A stretch of DNA of 64,000 bases from Gibbula magus (lineage: Eukaryota; Mollusca; Gastropoda; Trochida; Trochidae). The position numbers were made by a program, and so were the translations under genes. How positions within the stretch are numbered: the stretch's first letter is position 1; every line of letters starts with the position of its first letter. The notes beneath the pieces are model-generated. The model saw only the letters and a list, made by a program, of their open reading frames with translations, had not been told where the DNA came from and ran no database searches. Of this stretch, positions 52,501 through 62,177 are shown in pieces. The stretch lies in the NCBI GenBank assembly GCA_936450465.1, contig OW388297.1, forward strand, positions 54,986,989 through 55,050,988, in the 5' to 3' direction.

Positions 52501-54306
52501 TCAAATTAAATAAGGGAGAACTGCAAATGAAATATAATTTCTTTGTAAATGAACCCATGCTTCTCTGTTACGATGCTGCTTCTCTTTAAAGTAAAATATT
52601 TAAAGATTTCATATCACAATTAAATGTTACGATTATAGCTGATCGTTGAAATCTCATAAATGGGAATACATTTCTTAAAAATGTATTATGATCTATATCG
52701 TAAAATATAGAGAAATATTATCAAATGAGTCAATCACTAGTCACTGTGTATGTCATTCAAGGTTCCAGTAAGATGTTTCTCATTACGCCCTTATGGCAAA
52801 TTATATGGCAAAGTTAGAGAAATTGAAACTCTGAAAATGTTATCGCCTTAGCCTATTTCATTATGATGCACTTCGAGGGATTGCATCACATAATTCACGA
52901 TACCTTGACATAATTGTTGTTTACATGGCGTACTTTGAAGGTGCAATTGAAGCAAATTTATTTGATGTCGAAAACCAAAAGACAATTTAATTGTTCTTAG
53001 ATACAGTGTATACGGGGTGTCCTCATTACCTTGTGTATGTAGTGGATAAGCTTTAGGAATCAGCCTCTTTTCTATCACAACGTGACTATGAGCCATGTAT
53101 AACTGGGCTCCGTTTCATAACAGAGAGCGCTTATAATCGCTCATTGAAAGCTCAACTCTCCTGAACGACACGGTGCAAAACTTCAAAGTTCGCTCGCTTT
53201 GCTACGTAGCGCCACATTGAGCAATCGCGTTCAAGAGAGGTTTAAAAGTAACCGCTAATTGAGCGATTACTTTGAAACCTCTCTTGAACATGGCACTAGT
53301 CTAACACTTTCACCCTTATTAACTGTCATCATTTTAATAACTATTGAAAAGGAATCTAGGGGAAATTGGATAACATAATAGGATATGGGATATAAGAAAA
53401 TGGACCCCCCCCCCCCCCCCCCCCCCCCCAATTTGCATGGGCGGGTATGACGACCCCAAATGTGGACCCCTGTTTTCCATTGGTGGACCTCCCTCCCCCT
53501 CCCCATTCAAATCCGCCACTAAAATTTGCCACAATTGCCCCAAAATTTAACCTTTTCGAGTTTCTATGATATATAACAGTTATGTATAAAAAAATCAAGG
53601 GCCCTAAACTGTACAGTTGATTATAAAAATGTGAGCTGTTTACAATTCGAATATTTGAACTCAAAATATTTAAAACTTTGAAACAACAATTGTAAAATTT
53701 CGATAAAACAACTTCTTTATTGTGAACAAATGATGTTTTGGAGGTCCCAATGATTTTATTTATAAAAATGTTGTTTTTCTAAACTCTTGCCTTGTTGTCA
53801 ATATAATTTATTATCCAATTGCTACCAGTCGGAAGGGATTCGCAGTCTTATTCTAACACATTCTTGTTAGTAGTTTGTTGATAATAATTCAAAGTGATAA
53901 CACGAGAGTCAGAGAATATTCGAGTTGAATATCATGTGATGCATAGATCACCACCAATAAACCAATTTCAAAATCACAGAACAAACGAATATTACCCATA
54001 CTTTATCTGAATGGGATTTAGAAGTTTGTTAGATGAATATAACTCCATAGACTTCGTTTATAATTAATATCACCCATTTTTTAAACAACATTCTTCAAGC
54101 TCATGACATCAACACATCCAAAATAGGAGACATGATTTTGTGTTTTGTTGTTATCAACACATCGATAATAAGAGACATGATTTTGTGTTTTGTTGTTATC
54201 AAACTTAATTTCTATGTTTTGTTTTGCTTATTTGATCACATGTATTATAAAAGGCACAAAAAAACTTACCTATCAAGGAAATTGTCATCAAAAACACCTT
54301 CCTCAT
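46369..54306 (-). CDS. gene X: secreted 12-cysteine protein with hydrophobic tail, paralog of gene Y
   Basis: Five coding exons on the minus strand (54270-54306, 51644-51863, 48486-48625, 47397-47514, 46369-46555) join in phases 1, 2, 1, 2 to give 233 residues plus TGA. MRKVFLMTISLIVLAKG is a signal peptide. Three cysteines per exon in exons 2-5 align with gene Y, including CX11C (C then EHTEMSDQMAD then C). The C terminus, AIPLLLVIASWCVFLLTK after CASCGLTS, looks like a GPI-anchor or membrane tail. Exons 3 and 4 are exactly as long as in gene Y (140 and 118 nt). The function is unknown; a DUF19-like extracellular domain is one possibility. Confidence 0.87.
46556..47396 (-). other. gene X intron 4
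   Basis: Two short inverted segments, TTGGTTCCCTGAGC (46629) and GCTCAGGGAATCAGG (46838), bracket about 200 bp, perhaps a small foldback. A TATAAATAC on the + strand near 46871 has no associated gene. Confidence 0.45.
47397..47514 (-). CDS. gene X exon 4
   Basis: The 118-nt exon has acceptor TTTCCAG and donor GC|GTGAGT. It encodes LNEDCLQTYRKQFGACMLG ... KSC with three cysteines. The phase 1 entry makes Asn with exon 3. Confidence 0.87.
47530..47960. repeat. about 430-bp foldback element in gene X intron 3
   Basis: TGAAACTCATTGCAGTCTGAT ... CCGAGGAACAA ... ATGCATCTT at 47530-47595 is mirrored at 47890-47958 (AGATGCACTA ... TTGTTCCTCGG ... CAGACTGAAACTCA). Non-coding. Confidence 0.7.
48088..48470 (-). 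repeat. array of decayed copies of the gene X exon 3 end and donor
   Basis: At least three, perhaps four, degenerate copies of the exon 3 3' end plus donor lie in intron 3. The donor complement ACTCAC recurs at 48182 and 48260, as ACTCAT at 48353, and true at 48480. Each is followed by text like 'tgtggacattttgacagagg' and separated by 'gcaatagtgcctttaaga'. Spacings are about 78-127 bp. Confidence 0.75.
48486..48625 (-). CDS. gene X exon 3
   Basis: The 140-nt exon has acceptor ATACACAG and donor CACA|GTGAGT. It encodes LIDEYATQLRCKHSVMQDCL ... FLCQNVH with three cysteines. Confidence 0.87.
48626..51643 (-). other. 3.0-kb gene X intron 2
   Basis: 49490-50105 contains about two and a half copies of a ~190-bp tandem unit ('aaaatttcattcacc', 'aagggccataactccgtt') ending in a GGAC-rich sequence and GCGGGGGTATAATAAG, an interspersed-repeat style end. 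The rest is AT-rich with no gene. Confidence 0.65.
51644..51863 (-). CDS. gene X exon 2
   Basis: The 220-nt exon has acceptor AATTACAG and donor CAG|GTAAAC. It encodes 72 residues with a Ser-rich segment (RTSSSASYSSSF) and cysteines C23, C35 and C72. The phase 1 entry makes Val with exon 1. Confidence 0.87.
51896..52116 (-). mobile_element. SINE family S1, head truncated
   Basis: It shares GGGGTTTAACGCCGCTTTCA and the body with the 56.5-kb SINE, with the GGTGA-type tail at the left. The tRNA head is missing. It lies within 35 bp of the true exon 2 acceptor of gene X. Confidence 0.82.
52117..52350 (-). repeat. decayed copies of the gene X exon 2 start and acceptor
   Basis: Copies of the exon 2 acceptor region (+ strand 'ccttttacgagtactgtaat') occur at about 52117-52190, 52204-52290 and 52305-52345, upstream of the true acceptor in transcription order. 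Two keep the ACAG|TACTCG junction. Confidence 0.8.
52342..52388. repeat. 11-bp tandem repeat
   Basis: TGCGTGATGCC is repeated four times inside gene X intron 1. Confidence 0.95.
53105..53295. repeat. hairpin-bearing dispersed element
   Basis: 23-bp arms at 53229-53251 and 53267-53289 (GTTCAAGAGAGGTTTNAAAG) differ at one base. The left part (CATAACAGAGAGCGCTTATA) recurs at 60520-60595. Confidence 0.8.
53401..53510. repeat. poly-C element remnant
   Basis: About 26 C in a row followed by text resembling the interior of the 36.6-kb G-rich element ('ttccattggtggacct', 'aaatccgcca'). It lies in gene X intron 1. Confidence 0.7.
54105..54215. repeat. direct duplication of about 60 bp
   Basis: 'agacatgattttgtgttttg' with 'ttgttatcaa' occurs twice, 60 bp apart, close to gene X exon 1. 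Confidence 0.8.
54270..54306 (-). CDS. gene X exon 1 (start codon, signal peptide)
   Basis: ATG plus 11 codons and one base, MRKVFLMTISLI, with donor ATAG|GTAAGT in phase 1. With exon 2 it completes a typical signal peptide. Confidence 0.83.
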
Positions 54307-54399
54307 GGTAATTAATGAAAATCGGTAATCATTCCAATATTTTAAAACCATGAATGATGTTGTGAACAAACCGGAAGTCACAAACAGATCGAATTCAAG
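54307..54399. promoter_or_regulatory. candidate bidirectional promoter
   Basis: 93 bp separate the gene X start (minus) from a Kozak-like ATG on the plus strand. ACCGGAAGTC at about 54370 is a good ETS/GABP-type site, common in head-to-head promoters, and AAGATGGCGG overlaps the plus start (YY1-like). No TATA box. Confidence 0.45.
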
Positions 54400-54454
54400 A
54401 TGGCGGAGACCCTGTACTGCACAATGTCTGGTGAACTGGGCACGCTCTTATCAG
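54400..54454 (+). CDS. candidate first coding exon of a divergent gene
   Basis: ATG in the context AAGATGGCGG opens MAETLYCTMSGELGTLLS. The exon ends TCAG|GTGCGT in phase 1. No later exon of this gene was recognised in the window. Not identified; could be chance. Confidence 0.4.
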
Positions 54455-54930
54455 GTGCGTTAGTCACTTTGTTTAAACTGGCGAACGCTTGTTATCGCAT
54501 TACCGTATATAACCTATAATCTACATATACTCATGGTAAAAATGGTTGACACCCCTCAACAGAAAATGCATTTTAGCAAATTAAATACATGCGGACAATT
54601 AATATTGTTCGATATTATGGTATTTTTAATCAAACGGCACATGATGTAAACTTTATAATACCATGCATGTATTGTGTGCGTATGAGATTCCATGAAAGAT
54701 TTTGTGTATATTTGGGTTCAGTAGAATTATTTTTTCAAATGCAACTTTTTATTATTTATTGGAACCAAAATGAGAACACTCAAACACTGGAACAATATCG
54801 AACCAATGCCAATATATCAAGACAAGAATGAACTCTTTTGAATAAATTTCGTTTTTCTTATATCCCTCTTTCTTTGGTATTTTAAAGTACAAGTGGAGAA
54901 ATAGCAAATGCAATATGTGTCTTTTTACAC
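54455..54930. other. gene-less region
   Basis: AT-rich; an 80-codon ORF at 54589 starts with ATG but has no motif. Nothing else recognised. Confidence 0.45.
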
Positions 54931-54934
54931 AACC

Positions 54935-55775
54935 ACTAATATAGGATGTAGGCTGTTATCCCTTTGAAGTTTTTGACATAATATGTTTATGAGCTACACT
55001 TTACGGCATAAAATGTATCATTACAATATCCTTTCAGAACTCTCAAGTAACGTAATTGACAAAACGAATGCACATTATGCAAACTGGAATATTCAACATC
55101 ATGATTTCATGGTTGTCTTTGATATGGAGATTGGCGTCTACGATAATAATTATACTCCCTGAATTAATGGCAGTGAGTGAAACGGTGTATTGTAATACAT
55201 ATTGGGAATTTTGGAGTGAGATTCTGGCTTTTATGTAATAAATAAACCCCCAACAGTGATGCGTATCTATACATTTCTTCGACTGACTAGTACTAAACAT
55301 AATGGCTACCACTAATATAGGTTGCATTTTCTTATCCCTTTGAAGTTTTTGACATAATATGTTTATGAGCTACACTTTACTGCATAAAATGTATCATTAC
55401 AATATCCTTTCAGAACTCTCAAGTAACGCATGTATGCAACGCTGCCTTTCAATGCCACTGCAGATATACCCTACTTTCAAATAATGCATCAAGTATGAAG
55501 AAAAAGATATATAAGCGGTTAATAATTGACAAAACGAATGCACATTATGCAAAATGGAATATTCAACATCATGATTTCATGGTTGTCTTTGATATGGAGA
55601 TTGGCGTCTAAAATAATGATTATACTCCCTGAATTAATGGCAATGAGTGAAACGGTGTTCTGTAATACATATTGGGAGTGAGATTCTGACTTTTATGAAA
55701 TACATAAACCCCTACCAGTGATGCGTATCTATACCTTTCTTCGACTGAATAGTGATAAACATAATGGCGACTTTA
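54935..55775. repeat. tandem duplication of about 380-460 bp
   Basis: 54935-55310 and 55305-55770 are two copies ('ccctttgaagtttttgacat', 'atggttgtctttgatatgga'). The second has about 95 extra bp after 'ctctcaagtaacg'. Confidence 0.9.
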
Positions 55776-55784
55776 CTGAAGATA

Positions 55785-56060
55785 GGACTTTGCAATTGTA
55801 TGTGGCGACACCTGCTAAACAGACATGAGGTTATTAGTAAATCGAGGCTTCTCAAATACTTCCATGTATTTCATTATTTTATAAACGAGATAATTATTTG
55901 GAATAGCCTAACATAATTGCCATTTTCCGACGATAGGACTTTAAAATTTCATGTGGCGACATCTACTAAACAGACATAAGGTTATTAGTAAATAGAGAAT
56001 ACTTAATATCCTTTCATGTATTCCATTATTTAATAAACAAGATAATTATTTGGTATTATT
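55785..56060. repeat. tandem duplication of about 155 bp
   Basis: Two copies contain 'gataggactttnnaat', 'gtggcgacanctnctaaaca' and 'gataattatttgg'. The preceding duplication runs into it. Confidence 0.88.
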
Positions 56061-56475
56061 CGCCTACTTAATCCAGCGCAAGGGAAGAGCATGCCTTTAA
56101 ACTTCAATTTCAACACGCTTGTTACCACTTGGTCGTTGTACTTACATTGCAACGGGACAGCAATCTAGTGTGGTATCATATCGCAACCGGATTATACTAC
56201 ACTGACGGACAAAAGAAAGTCAGTTGTATTTATCATATTATAATTTTCAAAGTCAAATATCTCGAGTTTTCGACTTCGTATTAAACAACTGACTAAAGTT
56301 TGGGAAATTAGTCCAAAACATTAAATCAGTCAAAGAATATCTCTACGCATTTAGAAAAAAAATTAAATTTAAAATTTAAATTTTAAAATTCCCCCAAATT
56401 AATGTTGATAAAACAAAACTGTTCATCGACATATAACATATCCTCGTCCTGCACATATTTAAGTTAAAGATACAG

Positions 56476-56773
56476 GTGAGGTGAGGTGAGTTGGGGTTTA
56501 AGAGTATTTCACTTATATCGCGGCTGCTAGTATTATGGCAGGGACAAAGCCCGCAACGCAATGTGGCTATGCTTTGTGGTAAATCCTGCGAGCATCGACT
56601 GGAACTAGCGAACCATGGGTGGTACTACGCTGAAATTCAGTGTAGCATTGCAACCAAACCTTACTGCGTGTAGAACAGTTCTTTACTGCAGACAAAGTTG
56701 CCGTGCCCCTGGCGGGATTCGAACCTCGGACCTCTTGATCGTGAACGCGTTAACCACTGCGCTATCCCGCCCC
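56476..56773 (-). mobile_element. complete SINE family S1 with target-site duplications
   Basis: The 298-bp element has its head at the right end: minus strand GGGATAGCGCAGTGGTTAAC as A box and GAGGTTCGAATCCCGCC as B box. It has a conserved body and a CTCAC-repeat tail. TAAAGATACAG is repeated exactly at 56465-56475 and 56774-56784. Confidence 0.93.
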
Positions 56774-56784
56774 TAAAGATACAG

Positions 56785-57578
56785 AGTTGTATATATATGT
56801 TAATGGGAACTCACTGTTCATTAACGGACTTCCATGGATATTTTTCATTTAAATTCACAAACATTTACACCACTTTTGTGTAACATAACATTCACTGATT
56901 GTGTTCAGTCAGCAAGTCACCGCAATTCAACAGTCGAAAGTCGATTTTGAATGCTTTTTTTATATTTTTTTTATAGGGATATGATTTGTAAAAAGATACC
57001 CACAATTTCAAACATAAGATACTCATACTTTTATATTTATGTATGGGAAAGCACACTTGGGGTGTTGAAATCGATTTTTCAAAATGGTTTTGGCCAGAGG
57101 TTTTGACATTTAACTTAGAAATTCATAAACTGTACATTCTCTTCCCACAGAGGTTACTCACTTCAGAATTCCGATCCTAACCTACATGACGTGAATCCGA
57201 GGGTAGAAATGGAGTGTCCTGATTGGGGGCAATTGACTCTAGTTGTGTAATCAGCGTTTGTCATTGACAATGTCGTATTGATATCTTTGAATGATAGTTT
57301 ATTATGTCAAAAAGGCCACAGGCCCATAGGACATAACATGTAAATTTTGTCAATGTCAAATATTTGTTTTACAAAAGTATAACATGAACACTTGCCCCAA
57401 TCATAAATAAGTATGTACTATACGTAATAAGCATGTATGTCGTATTGATAAAATAAATGTATTACTAAGATTAACGTTTTCACTGTAAATGTGTTTTCAT
57501 CGAAATATGCTTTTTGATTTTGTTAAAATAATTGATAAAAAACATATTGTTAACTCAAGAAATACAAACCAGTGACAA
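56785..57578. other. gene-less region with dispersed fragments
   Basis: 57040-57140 is a diverged member of the family near 36.2 and 41.3 kb ('cacttggggtgtt', 'ttggccagaggt'). No gene. Confidence 0.5.
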
Positions 57579-57609
<31 letters not shown>

Positions 57610-57610
57610 A
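57579..57610. repeat. poly-C tract
   Basis: About 30 C followed by an A run and a T run, at the truncated 5' side of LINE 2. Confidence 0.9.
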
Positions 57611-57644
57611 CCCAAAAAAAATAATTTTTTTTTATTATTTGTGT

Positions 57645-59290
57645 TAGAAGAAGCAGGGATACAGTCTCTTTCTTTAATTTAATATTAACATCTGGTCACA
57701 TTCCTGAATCCTGGCTAACTGGTGTTATAAGACCCATTTATAAAAAGAAAGCTGACACAGGTGATCCAAACTCCTATCGCCCCATTACTATTCTCAGCTG
57801 TTTTGGAAAACTTTTTACTGCAGTCCTAAATAGGAGATTGAACATTTCTTGAATCAAATGAAATATTATCACAGGCCCAAGCAGGATTCAGGGAAAACTT
57901 CTCAACAATTGATAACATATTTGTACTGCATATTTTATCTCAAATACTTAAGAACTTCAACAGAAAATTATACTGTGCATTTATTGACTTCACAAAAGCT
58001 TTTGATAATGTCTGGAGAGTTGGCTTATGGCAAAAACTGTTGACTTATAACATTGATGGAAAATTTCTTCATTTAGTAAGAAATATGTACAGTAATATAA
58101 AGTCATGTGTTGCAGTAGATGATACTCAATCTGAATATTTCTTTAGTTATCGTGGTGTTCGTCAAGGCGAAAATCTCTCACCTTTGTTGTTCTCTATTTT
58201 TCTGAATGACTTAGAACATTATTTAAGTCGGCAAGGGTGCCAGGGTGTCACATTTGATAGCATTGATGTTGATTACACTGACTTGTGTATTAACTTATTA
58301 ATACTTTTATATGCTGATGATACGGTACTTTTGGGAGAAACTCCCCTTAAACTTCAATCTTCTCTGGATAACTTTTATAAATATTGTGAACTATGGAAAA
58401 TGGATGTAAACATTTCCAAAACTAAGATTGTTATATTTGGAAGTGGTGTAGCATCCAAATCAAAACTATCTTTCTGCTTCGGAGAGAAAAATATTGAAAT
58501 ATCAGACTCTTGGAAGATTTCCCCTTAAAATACCTGTAGCTTTAAAAATGATCAAATTTTGGTATAAGCTCGAAACATTGGATGTTCCAACCAAATTCTC
58601 AACCAACCTCTACAGGCTATTAAGGCACAATGAATCACTCAGTGTTCGTAACCCCTGGTTTAGCTAAATTATATGAAGATGCTTTTTAACAATTGTGGAT
58701 TAACGTGTATGTTCTCTGAACCTATGTATTATTCAATCAACGAAATTGTAGCACTAATAGACCGGTCATTAAAGGACCAATTCTTACAGAGCTGGCAAAA
58801 TGATATCTCTGAAAGCTCTAAAGGATATTATTAAAAGCTCTTTCTCTTTTGAACCTTATCTCTTAATGCCTAAACCAATTTCATACCCTTTATTACTATT
58901 TAGAACAAGTAATCACTATCTACCTATTGAAACTGGCCGCTGGAAAGGCATCTCACGTGAAAATAGAAATTGCCCGCTCTGTAACTCTCCAGCAATAGCA
59001 GATGAATTTCACTACTTGTTTCGATGTTCAGCTTTCTCAGATAGAAGAAAACTGTTTATACCAGAATATATATTAATATTTTCCCAAATATCCACAAAAT
59101 GAAAACATTGTTATGTTCACAAAAACTCAGAGTCGTAAAGAAATTGTCCAGATTTATAACAATTGTAAATACCGAACTGAAAAAACTGTACTAATATTGA
59201 CCTCCACAATTGTGTATATGTTTGTTTTGTTTATATTATTATGCTCTTGTACCACCAGTGGTGGTGTATAGAGAATAAAGAATTTGAATT
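57645..59290 (+). pseudogene. LINE 2: truncated, frameshifted, internally deleted
   Basis: Reverse transcriptase pieces appear in shifting frames: PNSYRPITILSCFGKLFT, FIDFTKAFDNVWR, VRQGENLSPLLFSIFLNDL and the active site LLYADDTVLLGE (58040-58528 is the longest open part). After SDSWKIS a deletion jumps to the C-terminal part. The end has LPIETGRW and CPLCNSP ... DEFHYLFRC. The 3' end is GAGAATAAAG with a GAATTT tail. Same family as LINE 3, different from LINE 1. Confidence 0.9.
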
Positions 59291-60000
59291 TGGTTCCCCT
59301 TTCCCCCGCTAGGGAATTTTGCTGGAGCTTTGAAATTCAGGCCATGTAGAACAGAGGTTAGGATCGGAAATCTGAAGGGGTAACCACTGTGGGAAGAGAT
59401 TGAAAATGTAGGGTGATTAAGAAGATTCGAAAACGATGATTTCTAAACTGTTTGTTTCTCAGAATTATGAACAGAAAATGTTTTAATTTAGTTTAGTTGG
59501 TGCCTGAAGACATGCTGTATCTCAGTTTCAGTCGTGTTTATCACGTGTGGATTGAGGTATCTTGTATTTTGTATGGTGAAGCTTGTTTTGCGGTTGAGTG
59601 TATTCCATGTTTGTCAGTGGTGCATATCTTACGGGAAGGTGTTACGGGAAGCATGACGAAATAAAGGATTTTGGAGAATACAGCAGTCATGAATTTCTTT
59701 TAAAAAGACATTGCAGTCGCTTAACGAATGCTTCTTCGTGTGTCTTATAGCAGTGAAATATTCATTCTCAAACATATCCTGTGATAGCCACGTCATTGGT
59801 ACATGTTTATGAACTTTGACATAATGAAATAGACAGAAGGGGTCATATTTTGAAAAATCAAATTTCATTAATTTTCGAATTAATGAGAACAATATCCGTT
59901 TCTCGGCTATTGTAGTTGAATAAATGTCTGTTCATCTTTCCATGTGTAAAAGCCGAGAGGGTGGAAAGTTGAATGAATGAATCGCATGAATATTCATTAA
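59291..60000. other. gene-less region with dispersed-element end
   Basis: 59440-59605 matches the TIR-element family of 35.4 kb, ending GCGGTTGAGTGTA. An 87-codon minus-strand ORF (59892-59629) is unsupported. Confidence 0.5.
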
Positions 60001-60106
60001 CTAGCAAGGTATATATGCAATGTAAGAGCACGGAGCCGCATCTGACTCTTCGTCTAGCAGTTTCTGCATCAGCAAGAAGTCACGGTCAAGGTAGGCAAAC
60101 CTTTAA
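60001..60106 (+). promoter_or_regulatory. candidate TATA promoter and non-coding first exon
   Basis: TATATATG at 60010, about 30 nt before a pyrimidine-rich start region (TCTGACTCTTCGTC). The exon-like sequence ends GGTCAAG|GTAGGC near 60090, a plausible donor. No downstream exon was found. Confidence 0.3.
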
Positions 60107-60112
60107 ATAATG

Positions 60113-60115
60113 TTT

Positions 60116-60148
<33 letters not shown>

Positions 60149-60153
60149 ATATT
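60113..60153. repeat. TA microsatellite
   Basis: An alternating TA run of about 40 bp. Confidence 0.95.
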
Positions 60154-60597
60154 TGGAGAAAAGGAGATACATATATAAACAGAATTGAGGGATATGATCA
60201 AGAAGTAAGAAAGGGGAAAGAAAAGCGACTTATTGAGACAGAGGGAAATTTAAATTTAAATCTAAGTAGCCATGTTAAAGGTAAGAACGGATTTTACTAG
60301 ATGTGCGTTTGCGGGACACTTAGGGTCTCGCCTTTCCCTTTTCCGTCTTCTCGTCAGCATCAATAAAATGGGAATATTTAATAAAAATTCATTATTCGAG
60401 TTATTACTAACAAGTTGAATCATCACTTTCGTGCGCATATATGGATTTTGTAAGGCAATAAAGACAATTCATTTCTCTTTACGGGAATGTAACATTATGA
60501 AATCTAGCCATCTGGGCTCTGTTCCATAACAGCGAGCGCTTATAATCGCTCATTGAGCGCTACATAATCCTCTCTTGAACGCGATTGCTCAATGTAA
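60154..60597. other. gene-less region with a hairpin-element fragment
   Basis: 60518-60595 repeats the 53.1-kb dispersed element (CATAACAGCGAGCGCTTATA). The remainder is featureless. Confidence 0.5.
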
Positions 60598-60621
60598 CTT
60601 CTTCAACTTCAACTTCATTTA
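60598..60621 (-). mobile_element. detached tail of LINE 3
   Basis: On the minus strand, ATGAAGTTGAAGTTGAAGAA continues the 3' end of LINE 3 (GAGAATAAA at 62180-62188) once the intervening TIR element is removed. This gives a TTGAAG-repeat tail. Confidence 0.65.
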
Positions 60622-62177
60622 AGGCCACACTCCATACAGGCAGCGCGCAAGCAGCGCTGCGCGTATCAGTGGGTCGGCGCGTTGACTTTGTGCCTCTGTT
60701 CGAGCAGCGCGTTACCGCGTCAAATACAAAACTCACCACAGGCATGTCACTGACATCGTCATACAGGATTAGAGAACAGGGGTAATAATTGGGGGATATT
60801 ATTTTGGGAAACCAAAAACAAGATTATAACACAAATTCAAGCCTGTGGTAGCATTGATATACTTCATTTTTAATCTAACAATTCTTTTTTTTAACTTTTA
60901 ATTTTTGGATCTCAATCATTACAATTCATTTAAACAGTTCAATACATACACATGCTAAATTCATATACTATAAAGATACATGCAGAGTCTGAAAACAGGC
61001 ATTTAATATTTAATTTAAGTTTAATATTGATTCTGTTTCAGATTTGCAAAATGTAGGCTACATTTTTTATTGTTTTTATATTTCAATTTTGCTAACAAAT
61101 CATTTGCAGGTAGAAACCTATGAAGTATACTGTATTGTAATCTAATACTTCTTGTCACTCATTAGTGAAAATAGAAGAAGCAGTCAGACACTGTTTAAAA
61201 CAGTCTCATTGCAAAACTTTCAATGATGTTTTCGAAGCTGTCGTAGGTTGACAACACATTGAACTTACAGTGCAATGTATATAGTAACATTAACATGGGG
61301 TTTCTTACAATAATAGCCACATCAACCGTGTAATAGGTGTCATTTAATTTATTAATTGAAAATTTAAATAATGTAAATTAGACACAATTTTAAACTGATG
61401 TGTTAGCAGTGATTGAACTAGGATATCTGAAAGCTGAATATGTGTATGAAAGGGTTGCGCTATTATTGAATATAAGTTTAGTTTAAAACTGATGTTCTTC
61501 ATTGCCATTTTATTTTATTTATATGCAGCCAGAATGTGCGAACAGAGAAAAGATAACAGAGACCCCTTTGTCGATTTTTCTCAAATATTTACACTAAATA
61601 TACAGAGAATAATTGTTTATGTATAGTATTCAAATGCTACAGTCAATTAATAAGGGTTTGGACATTATATGTGGATACAGTGTAATGTCAAATAGGCCTA
61701 CAAACAACTAAATATTAACTGGTTTTAGATCGAATTAATAGCAATTTTTAACTCAGTCTTGGTCCTGTTGTTAAAATGTTACATCAGATGCACATAATTT
61801 GAACATTTTGAATAAGATATATCATGTTTCAAGCCAGGGCAATTGTCAGTCCTTTTCAGTACTTTATTATGTCTGCTGTCATAGAGTAGGTGTTTCTTTA
61901 CCTCAGTGATAAATAATTCATCATGAATTTCAATAATGTCAATAATATTCTTTTAAAATTACCAAAAAGAGGTGTATTCTTGTCAATCGGAAGAGGGGGA
62001 TTCCCTGGTGCGTCAGCACGTCAAGCAGCAAAAATCGCTTTTTTCGCGATTCAGAAATTTTGACGCTGACGCGCTGCTTGAATGGAGGGACATAAACGTA
62101 AAATAACTAAATCTATTTATTTTGTCATGACGCGACGCACAGCGCTGCTTGCGCGCTGCCTGTATGGAGTGTGGCCT
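60622..62177. mobile_element. 1.56-kb non-autonomous TIR element, Harbinger-like
   Basis: Terminal AGGCCACACTCCATACAGGC followed by AGCGCGCAAGCAGCGCTG is exactly inverted at the right end. TTA is repeated outside (60619-60621 and 62178-62180), the 3-bp TWA duplication typical of PIF/Harbinger. GC-rich sub-terminal repeats flank an AT-rich interior without an ORF. Confidence 0.88.

Noticed and set aside
53267..53664. Gly-rich minus-strand ORFs
   Set aside because: They read through a poly-C tract in three frames.
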